From NCBI GenBank assembly GCA_902786565.1, contig CADACW010000013.1, forward strand, positions 53,495 through 117,494: a stretch of DNA of 64,000 nucleotides, in the 5' to 3' direction. This stretch comes from an uncultured Prevotellaceae bacterium. Its GTDB lineage: Bacteria; Bacteroidota; Bacteroidia; Bacteroidales; Bacteroidaceae. Below are positions 57,889 through 64,000 of this stretch, piece after piece. Position 1 is the stretch's first letter, and each line of letters opens with the position of its first letter. Made by a program: the position numbers and the translations under genes. Under the pieces are notes generated by a model. The model was not told where the DNA came from. It ran no database searches and was given only the letters and a program-made list of their open reading frames with translations.

Positions 57889-59135
57889 ATGTAAAACCAT
57901 TTAGAGGCCTGCGCCCGCCCAAAGAGCTGGTTGAGCAGGTGGAGAGCCGCCCCTACGACGTGCTCGATTCTGAAGAGGCACGCGCCGAGGCCGGCGACAA
58001 CGAGAAGAGCCTCTACCACATCATCAAACCCGAAATAGACTTCCCCATAGGCACTTCAGAGTACGACCCGCGGGTCTACGAGCAGGCCGCACGCAACTTC
58101 CAGAAGTTCCAGGACAATGGCTGGCTGGTGCAGGATCAGCACGACCACTATTATATTTATGCGCAGACCATGGCCGGCAAGACGCAGTATGGACTTGTGG
58201 TGGCAGCATGGGTGGACGACTATATGGAGGGCCGCATCAAGAAGCACGAACTGACCCGACGCGACAAGGAGGAAGACCGCATGAAGCACGTCCGCGTCTG
58301 CAACGCCAACATGGAGCCGGTCTTCTTTGCCTATCCTGACAACCAAGTGCTCAACGAGTTGCTGATGCGCTATGCCCAGACCGAGCCCGAGTACGACTTC
58401 GTGGCACCCATCGACGGTTTCCGCCACCAGTTCTGGGTGGTCAGCGACGAGGCCGACCTGCAGACCATCACCGACGCCTTCAGCAGCATGCCCGCATTCT
58501 ACATTGCCGACGGCCATCACCGCTCGGCTGCCGCTGCGCTGGTGGGTGCCGAGAAGCAGCGACAAAACCCCGCCCACACCGGACAGGAGGAGTACAACTA
58601 CTTCATGGCCGTCTGCTTCCAGGCCAGCCAGCTCACCGTGCTCGACTACAACCGCGTGGTAAAAGACCTGAACGGGCTCACCTCCGAGCAGTTCCTCGCC
58701 GCCCTCGGCCGGAACTTCACCGTCACCGACCGGGGCACCGACATCTACAAGCCGGCCCGGCTGCATGAGTTTGCACTCTATCTGGACAGCCACTGGTACA
58801 GCCTCGTGGCCAACGAGGGAACCTACGACGACAGCGACCCCATCGGCGTGCTCGATGTCGACATTTCCAGCCGACTCATCCTCGACCAGATACTCAACAT
58901 CGGCGACCTCCGCTCGTCAAAGCGCATTGACTTCGTGGGCGGACTGCGCGGGCTCGGCGAACTGAAACGCCGTGTAGACAGCGGAGAGATGCGCGCCGCA
59001 CTAGCCCTCTACCCCGTCTCCATGCAGCAAATCATGGATATTGCCGACAGCGGCAACATCATGCCGCCCAAGGCAACGTGGTTTGAGCCAAAGCTGCGCA
59101 GCGGGCTCGTGGTACACAAGCTTTCAGCACACTAA
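57885..59135 (+). CDS. DUF1015-family protein
   Basis: 416 residues. Conserved motifs are RPYDVLDSEEARAEAGDN near the N-terminus, MEPVFFAYPD, PAFYIADGHHRSAAA and DYNRVVKDLNGLT. The family is cytosolic; in many Bacteroidales it accompanies serA/serC, and a link to serine/phosphoserine handling has been suggested, but no ser gene is here. ATGA overlap with the AraC gene stop. Ends in an imperfect inverted repeat at 59129-59206. Confidence 0.9.
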   Translation: MNVKPFRGLRPPKELVEQVESRPYDVLDSEEARAEAGDNEKSLYHIIKPEIDFPIGTSEYDPRVYEQAARNFQKFQDNGWLVQDQHDHYYIYAQTMAGKTQYGLVVAAWVDDYMEGRIKKHELTRRDKEEDRMKHVRVCNANMEPVFFAYPDNQVLNELLMRYAQTEPEYDFVAPIDGFRHQFWVVSDEADLQTITDAFSSMPAFYIADGHHRSAAAALVGAEKQRQNPAHTGQEEYNYFMAVCFQASQLTVLDYNRVVKDLNGLTSEQFLAALGRNFTVTDRGTDIYKPARLHEFALYLDSHWYSLVANEGTYDDSDPIGVLDVDISSRLILDQILNIGDLRSSKRIDFVGGLRGLGELKRRVDSGEMRAALALYPVSMQQIMDIADSGNIMPPKATWFEPKLRSGLVVHKLSAH

Positions 59136-59206
59136 GACGCAGAGACACAGAGGGCTTCGGGGGCTATAAGTACCCTTGAAGGCCCTGCGTCTCTGTGTCT
59201 CAGTGT
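59129..59206 (+). terminator. Imperfect inverted repeat after the DUF1015 gene
   Basis: Left half about 59129-59155 and right half about 59181-59206, with arms of the GACGCAGAGACACAGAG type and a 25-base middle part. It overlaps the stop codon region; probably a terminator or a repeat copy. Confidence 0.55.
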
Positions 59207-59240
59207 ACCTTATTCTTTTGAACCACCAGACATCCTGGAT

Positions 59241-60341
59241 ATGAGCAACACAACTAAATTAGGCACAATGGCAATTCTGCTGGGATTGCTGATTGCATCG
59301 TGTGGCGAAGACAAAGACAAGACACCACGCAACCAGACCCACTACAAGACCTTGGTGGTGGGCAGAAAAAACATGACTCTTGAGCGGCAGTACAGCGGAC
59401 GGATGACGGGCCGGCAGATTGTGGAAATCAGGCCACAGGTGTCCGGCTGCATCACCCGTATATTGACGGACGAAGGCCAGGCCGTGAGAAAAGGGCAGAC
59501 GCTGTTTGTAATCGACCAAGTGCCCTACCGTGCTGCCCTGGAGGTGGCCACGGCTGCCCGCAAGAGCGCAGAGGCGCGGCTGGCAACGGCACGGATGAAC
59601 TACGAGAACGAGACGCTGCTGCAAAAGGGCAACGTGGTGAGCGACTTCTCGGTCACAACCATGCGCAACGCCATGCTGGAGGCCGAGGCCGTACTGGCGC
59701 AGGCAAAGGCGCAGGAGGTGAATGCCCGCAACAACCTGCAATATACCGAAGTGAAAAGCCCCGTCAGCGGCGTGGCATCGATGATTCCGTGGCACGTGGG
59801 GTCGCTCGTCAGCAGCACCATCAGCGAACCGCTTATGACCGTAGCCGACGATGCCGAGGTCTACGTCTACTTCAGCATCAGCGAAAACCAGGCCCTCGAC
59901 CTCATTTCGCAGTATGGCTCACTCGACGACTTCATCGCCCAGGCACCCGAGGTGGCCCTCCGCCTGAACAACGGGCAGACCTACGACCAGAAGGGCCACA
60001 TCAGTGCTGTCAGTGGCACGGTCGATGCGCAGACAGGCGCCGTGACACTGCGAGCCACATTCTCCAATGCCAACGGACTGCTGCACCACGGCGGCAGCGC
60101 CACGGTGGTGGTGCCCACACACCGGCAGCAGTGCATCGTCATTCCGCAAGAGGCCACCTACGAACTGCAGAACCGCTCATTCGTCTATCGTGTGGTCGAT
60201 GGCAAGACCAAGGCCACAGCCGTCACCCTCTATCCGCAGGACAACGGCCACGAATACATCGTGGAAGAGGGTATCAGTCCGGGCGACACCATCATTGCAG
60301 AAGGGGCAGGCCTGCTGAAAGATGGCATAGAACTAAAATAG
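59241..60341 (+). CDS. RND efflux periplasmic adaptor lipoprotein
   Basis: 366 residues. Lipoprotein signal AILLGLLIASCGED, then the MexA/AcrA layout: lipoyl half VEIRPQVSGCITRILTDEGQAVRKGQTLF, short helical hairpin (about 95-150), second lipoyl half YTEVKSPVSGVASMIPWHVGSLV, beta-barrel and membrane-proximal domains. It links the permease encoded 106 bp downstream to an outer-membrane channel; no TolC gene follows here. The spacer to the permease contains the 22-bp repeats at 60350-60413. Confidence 0.93.
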   Translation: MSNTTKLGTMAILLGLLIASCGEDKDKTPRNQTHYKTLVVGRKNMTLERQYSGRMTGRQIVEIRPQVSGCITRILTDEGQAVRKGQTLFVIDQVPYRAALEVATAARKSAEARLATARMNYENETLLQKGNVVSDFSVTTMRNAMLEAEAVLAQAKAQEVNARNNLQYTEVKSPVSGVASMIPWHVGSLVSSTISEPLMTVADDAEVYVYFSISENQALDLISQYGSLDDFIAQAPEVALRLNNGQTYDQKGHISAVSGTVDAQTGAVTLRATFSNANGLLHHGGSATVVVPTHRQQCIVIPQEATYELQNRSFVYRVVDGKTKATAVTLYPQDNGHEYIVEEGISPGDTIIAEGAGLLKDGIELK

Positions 60342-60349
60342 CCCCAAAA

Positions 60350-60413
60350 AGATAAGTGCCACTTATCTCGGAGATAAAAGGCACTTATCTCGGAGATAAA
60401 AGGCACTTATCTC
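60350..60413. repeat. Three tandem copies of the GATAAGTGCCACTTATC element
   Basis: First copy 60350-60368 (AGATAAGTG-C-CACTTATCT), then two 21-22 bp copies of GAGATAAAAGGCACTTATCTC at 60371-60391 and 60393-60413. Same core as at 1854-1874. It lies within the adaptor/permease spacer. Confidence 0.9.
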
Positions 60414-60447
60414 TTAGACCCCCGTAACACAGAAGACCAAAAAGCAG

Positions 60448-63400
60448 ATGAACGTCAGAACTTTCATTGACCGCCCAATCCTTTCAGGAGTCATATCGGT
60501 GCTGATGGTGCTTGTGGGCATCATCGGCCTGTCGCGCCTCGCCCTGGAGCAGTTCCCGGAGATTGCGCCGCCCACCGTGCGCATCATGGCATCCTATACC
60601 GGCGCCAACGCCGAAACGGTGCAGAAGAGCGTCGTAGTGCCGCTCGAAGAGGCCATCAATGGCGTAGAGGGCATGATGTACATGACCTCGACAGCCTCCA
60701 ACAACGGCACCGCCTCCATCGGCATTTTCTTCCGCCAGGGCACCGACCCCAACATGGCCATGGTCAACGTGCAAAACCGCGCTGCCACCGTGCAGGGCCG
60801 GCTGCCCAGCGATGTGGTGAAGAGCGGACTCACCGTGCGAAAGCGCCAGACGTCGAACATCAAGCAGATTGCCGTCTACAGCCCCGACAGCACCTTCGAC
60901 CGCTCATTCCTGGCCAATTACACGAAGATTAACATCGAGCCCCGACTGAGCCGCATACCCGGCGTGGGCGAGGTGAACGTGATGGGCGCCGACTACGCCA
61001 TGCGCATCTGGCTCGACCCGCTGAAGATGGCCCGCTACGGTCTGACCCCGGCCGACGTGACCCAGGTGCTCAACGAGCAAAACGTGGAGGTGGCCACCGG
61101 CACGCTGGGCGCAGAGAGCAGCAACACCTTCCAGTATGTGCTGAAATATCGCGGACGCTACGAGGAGGAGCAGGAGTACGAGAATCTGGTGGTACGCTCG
61201 CTGCCCGACGGCGATGTGCTCCGCATAGGCGACATTGCCCATGTAGAACTGGGCTCGCAGAACTACAACATCATCGGCGAGACCAACGGCCGGCCAGGCA
61301 TCAATATCTCAATCAACCAGGTGGCCGGCTCAAACGCCAACGAAATCATCAAGCAAATAGACAGCGAAGTGGAGGAGATACGCCAATCGCTGCCGCCGGG
61401 CATCGCCATCGAAGACCTGGAGAGCAAGAAAGACTTCCTCGACGCATCCATCTACAGCGTCGTCGAGACGCTGCTCGAAGCCCTCCTGCTGGTCATCCTC
61501 GTGGTGTGGCTGTTCCTCGGCAGCTGGCGCGCCACTATCATACCCGCCATCGCCATCGTGGTCTCGCTCGTAGCCACCCTGGCCGTCATCTATGCCATCG
61601 GCTTCTCGCTCAACATGCTGACGCTCTTTGCACTGGTGCTGGTCATTGGCACCGTGGTCGACGATGCCATCGTCGTCGTAGAGGCAGTGCAGGCAAGGAT
61701 GGAGGGCAGCGGCAAGAGGACACCTCTCACCTCTCACCCCTCACCTCTTACCTCTCCCCCCTCACCTCTCACCTCTAAAGACCTGACCGAGGAGGCCATG
61801 CACAAAATCACGTCGGCCCTCATCACCACCACGCTTGTCTTCATGGCCGTCTTCGTGCCCGTCTGCTTCATCAGCGGTGTCACCGGCACGTTCTATACGC
61901 AGTTCGGACTGACCATGGCCATCGCCGTGGCCATCTCGCTGTTCAACGCTCTCACACTCTCGCCGGCACTCAGCGCCATCATCATGCACGACTCGAAGCT
62001 CAACCGCTTCCAGACCGCCTTCAACCGCTACTTTACGTCGCTTTCTGAGAAGTACAAAGGGGCCGTCGACGGCTTCACCAGGCATAAATGGACTGCTGCC
62101 GCCCTGGTCGTAGCCGCCATTGCCACGCTGGGATGGATGATGCGCACCACACGCACCGGCCTCGTGCCCAACGAGGATATGGGCACCATCTTCATCAATG
62201 TACAGGCCGCGCCGGGCAGCAGTCTACAGCAGACCTACGGCATCCTCAAACAGGTGGAGGCGCGCATTAAAGACCTGCCGCAGCTACGCATCTACTCGCT
62301 CATTGCCGGCAACAGCAACAACTTCGAGCAGTCATCGTCAAACGGCAACTTCACCCTCAAACTGAAGCGATGGGACGACCGCACCGGCAAGGGCGACGAC
62401 GTGCAGAGCGTGGTGGAGGAGATTTATCGCCGCACGGCCGACATCGCTAACGCCAAGATTCAAGTCAACACGCAGAACATGCTGCCCGGTTTCGGGCGCA
62501 TCAACGGCTTCGAACTGCACGTGCAGGACAAGCACGGCGGCACCATCGATGAGCTGCTCAACCACACCAACCAGCTCATAGCCGCCCTCAACGAGCGGCC
62601 CGAAATCAGCAGAGCCTACACCAACTTCTCGCTGAAGTACCCGCAATATCGCGTCGAGGTGGATGCCGCCCTGTGCAAGCGCCACGGCGTGTCGCCCAGC
62701 GACGTGCTGGCAGCCCTCAGCGGCTACATCGGCGGCACCTACGCCTCCAACTTTGTACGGTTCACCAAGCTCTATCGCGTCATGGTGCAGGCATCGCCGG
62801 AGTACCGCCTCGACACTGAGTCGCTGAACAACATTTTCGTCAAGTCGTCCTCCCCATCGGGCAAGATGTCACCCATCGGCCAGTATCTCCGGCTGACCCG
62901 CGTCTACGGCTCTGAGACGCTCTCACGCTTCAATCTCTTCCCCTCCATCCAGGTGGGAGGCACCGCTGCCGAGGGCTACAGCAGCGGGCAGGCCATCAAC
63001 GCCATCCGCGAAACGGCTGCACAGGTGCTGCCTGAAGGCTACGGCTACGAGTTCGGAGGTATGACCCGCGAAGAGGCATCGGCCCAGAACACCACCGCCC
63101 TGGTCTTCGTGCTCTGTATCGTCTTCATCTACCTCATCCTCTGCGCACTCTACGAGAGCCTGCTCATCCCACTCGCCGTCATTCTGAGCGTACCCTTCGG
63201 CCTGGCCGGATCGTTCCTCTTCGCCTGGATGTGGGGGCTGGAAAACAACATCTATATGCAGACCGGACTCATCATGCTCATCGGCCTGCTGTCAAAGACA
63301 GCCATCCTCCTGACCGAGTATGCCTCAACGCGCCGCCGTCAGGGCATGGGCATCGTACAGGCTGCACTCGACGCCGCCTCCGTGCGACTGCGCCCCATCT

Positions 63401-63612
63401 TGATGACATCGCTGACCATGGTCTTCGGACTGCTGCCGCTGGCCCTCGCCACAGGCGTCGGTGCCAATGGCAACCACTCCCTTGGCGTGGGCACCATCGG
63501 CGGTATGGTCATAGGCACCATCGCCCTCCTCTTCATCGTCCCCGTGCTCTTCGTCATCTTCCAGACTATGGAGGAGCGACTCAAACGCACCCTACGAAAA
63601 GGGCAGCCATAA
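60448..63612 (+). CDS. RND multidrug efflux permease (AcrB/MexB type)
   Basis: 1054 residues. HAE1-type proton-driven pump: N-terminal helix with NVRTFIDRPILSGVISVLMVLVG, two large periplasmic loops, two six-helix bundles and FALVLVIGTVVDDAIVVVEAV (TM4 Asp-Asp proton relay). The C-terminal bundle has TGLIMLIGLLSKTAILLTEYA. An in-frame low-complexity insert (61720-61776) encodes a TPLTSHPSPLTS-type Pro/Ser/Thr stretch in a cytoplasmic loop. The ending KRTLRKGQP is short. Substrates unknown. Confidence 0.95.
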   Translation: MNVRTFIDRPILSGVISVLMVLVGIIGLSRLALEQFPEIAPPTVRIMASYTGANAETVQKSVVVPLEEAINGVEGMMYMTSTASNNGTASIGIFFRQGTDPNMAMVNVQNRAATVQGRLPSDVVKSGLTVRKRQTSNIKQIAVYSPDSTFDRSFLANYTKINIEPRLSRIPGVGEVNVMGADYAMRIWLDPLKMARYGLTPADVTQVLNEQNVEVATGTLGAESSNTFQYVLKYRGRYEEEQEYENLVVRSLPDGDVLRIGDIAHVELGSQNYNIIGETNGRPGINISINQVAGSNANEIIKQIDSEVEEIRQSLPPGIAIEDLESKKDFLDASIYSVVETLLEALLLVILVVWLFLGSWRATIIPAIAIVVSLVATLAVIYAIGFSLNMLTLFALVLVIGTVVDDAIVVVEAVQARMEGSGKRTPLTSHPSPLTSPPSPLTSKDLTEEAMHKITSALITTTLVFMAVFVPVCFISGVTGTFYTQFGLTMAIAVAISLFNALTLSPALSAIIMHDSKLNRFQTAFNRYFTSLSEKYKGAVDGFTRHKWTAAALVVAAIATLGWMMRTTRTGLVPNEDMGTIFINVQAAPGSSLQQTYGILKQVEARIKDLPQLRIYSLIAGNSNNFEQSSSNGNFTLKLKRWDDRTGKGDDVQSVVEEIYRRTADIANAKIQVNTQNMLPGFGRINGFELHVQDKHGGTIDELLNHTNQLIAALNERPEISRAYTNFSLKYPQYRVEVDAALCKRHGVSPSDVLAALSGYIGGTYASNFVRFTKLYRVMVQASPEYRLDTESLNNIFVKSSSPSGKMSPIGQYLRLTRVYGSETLSRFNLFPSIQVGGTAAEGYSSGQAINAIRETAAQVLPEGYGYEFGGMTREEASAQNTTALVFVLCIVFIYLILCALYESLLIPLAVILSVPFGLAGSFLFAWMWGLENNIYMQTGLIMLIGLLSKTAILLTEYASTRRRQGMGIVQAALDAASVRLRPILMTSLTMVFGLLPLALATGVGANGNHSLGVGTIGGMVIGTIALLFIVPVLFVIFQTMEERLKRTLRKGQP
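61720..61776. repeat. CCTCTCACCTCT-type microsatellite inside the RND permease gene
   Basis: A pyrimidine-rich repeat of CACCTCT/CACCCCT units, in frame. It encodes Pro-Leu-Thr-Ser repeats absent from typical AcrB homologues. Confidence 0.75.
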
Positions 63613-63642
63613 GCCCTCCTTTCTGTTAAACAAAGTTATTAA

Positions 63643-63674
63643 TTTGGTCATAATAAAAAGAAATTGTAACTTTG
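63643..63674 (+). promoter_or_regulatory. Bacteroidetes-type promoter for tRNA-Lys
   Basis: TTTG at 63643-63646, 20 bp, TAACTTTG at 63667-63674. Confidence 0.8.
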
Positions 63675-63716
63675 CACCCGATTTCAAAGAACACCCCCTA
63701 ACCCGCAAGGGTGGTA

Positions 63717-63792
63717 GATCCGCTAGCTCAGTCGGTAGAGCACATCCCTTTTAAGGATGGGGTCTTGGGTTCGAACCCCAAGCGGATCACCA
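63717..63792 (+). tRNA. tRNA-Lys (anticodon UUU)
   Basis: 73 bases (63717-63789) plus encoded CCA (63790-63792). Acceptor arms GATCCGC/GCGGATC, D-arm GCTC/GAGC, anticodon stem CATCC/GGATG with loop CTTTTAA, and T-arm TTGGG-TTCGAAC-CCCAA all pair perfectly. Confidence 0.97.
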
Positions 63793-63797
63793 AGAAC

Positions 63798-63840
63798 AAT
63801 CCGCAAGAAACTGAATATCAGTCGCTTGCGGATTTTCTTT
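63798..63840 (+). terminator. Hairpin terminator after tRNA-Lys
   Basis: AATCCGCAAG and CTTGCGGATT, perfect 10-bp arms around a 17-base loop, followed by a T-rich run. Confidence 0.85.
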
Positions 63841-63849
63841 TGTTTCAAA

Positions 63850-63870
63850 TGCACCACTTTTGCACCACTT
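63850..63870. repeat. Direct repeat TGCACCACTT x2 downstream of tRNA-Lys
   Basis: Copies at 63850-63859 and 63861-63870, one base apart, about 60 bp after the tRNA gene. Similar repeats next to tRNA genes can be recombinase arm sites or remains of an attachment site; this is inference. Confidence 0.5.
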
Positions 63871-63932
63871 AGCCCCTACAACAAGGTTTTACAAACTGGC
63901 TTATATACCACGAAATGGCTCATTAACACTTA

Positions 63933-64000
63933 TTAGAGGTGTTCCAGCAACTCTCTGCCCTTCTTCGTTAGATAGTATGATTGCATTGGATGATTTGGAG
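63933..64000 (-). CDS. C-terminal end of a winged-helix-like protein (cut by window)
   Basis: On the minus strand an open frame ends PNHPMQSYYLTKKGRELLEHL at a TAA (63933-63935). The YxLTxxGxxLLEHL ending is typical of winged-helix DNA-binding proteins, such as small regulators on mobile elements. Only 21 codons are visible, so the call is tentative. Confidence 0.5.
   Translation of the reverse strand, partial: PNHPMQSYYLTKKGRELLEHL

Overview
The window looks like chromosomal DNA of a high-GC member of the Bacteroidales, most likely Prevotellaceae. Reasons: many promoters fit the Bacteroidetes pattern (TTTG, about 20 bp, TAnnTTTG). Family types are Bacteroidetes-specific (GldE, Omp28-type lipoprotein, TlpA-like oxidoreductase, ABC permeases of about 770 residues, secreted glycosidases ending in dockerin-like modules). 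There is little Shine-Dalgarno signal and many ATGA start/stop overlaps.

Layout. 1-4400 (+): gldE (cut by the window edge), a phosphopantetheinyl transferase, surE-lpxB-rlmH. 4407-13048 (-): ftcD, a coiled-coil lipoprotein, rsmI, dnaB, a short sigma factor, ilvC and a RING-like/TerD-like protein. 13258-20018 (+): a secreted GH43 with LamG and dockerin-like modules, a TlpA/beta-barrel/Omp28 set and proB. 20112-21887 (-): a carboxyltransferase-type protein whose biotinyl-like domain lacks the usual lysine. 22020-38098 (-): a 16-kb envelope-export and regulation cluster. 38599-52199 (+): tig, clpP-clpX, recQ, a GH2 beta-galactosidase, a beta-barrel protein, a POT peptide transporter, an NhaC antiporter and a secreted nuclease/phosphatase-fold protein. 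52318-59135 (+): a 1560-residue PL11 rhamnogalacturonan lyase with beta-strand repeats, an AraC regulator and a DUF1015 protein. 59241-63612 (+): an RND efflux pair. 63717-63792: tRNA-Lys(UUU), followed by short direct repeats and the end of a winged-helix-like gene that may mark an integration site.

The most interesting region is 22020-38241. An NtrC-type response regulator and its histidine kinase sit upstream of two large ABC permeases and their ATPase. Then come two consecutive modules of the same layout (ECF sigma, membrane anti-sigma-like protein, secreted protein of unknown function), then TolC and a HlyD/MacA-type adaptor. Three intergenic regions carry a pair of 16-bp palindromes of the form YGTGC-N6-GCACR, always 20 bp start to start: upstream of tolC, upstream of the permease operon, and upstream of the regulator gene. 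In the first two, a sigma-54-like promoter (TGGCAC[AG]-N4-TTGA[AT]) lies exactly 55 bp from the nearer palindrome. I infer a self-contained sigma-54 regulon in which one regulator joins the separated halves of a MacAB-TolC-like machine, with the two ECF modules between them. The first permease gene is frameshifted exactly where its near-identity to the second permease gene begins.

The window also holds several repeat families: a GAGATAAGTG palindrome present at two distant loci, AT-rich tandem palindromes, GC-rich microrepeats inside reading frames, and a 9-bp tandem repeat in a permease gene. Pectin and galactan enzymes (GH43, PL11, GH2) are scattered rather than organised in a SusC/SusD locus.
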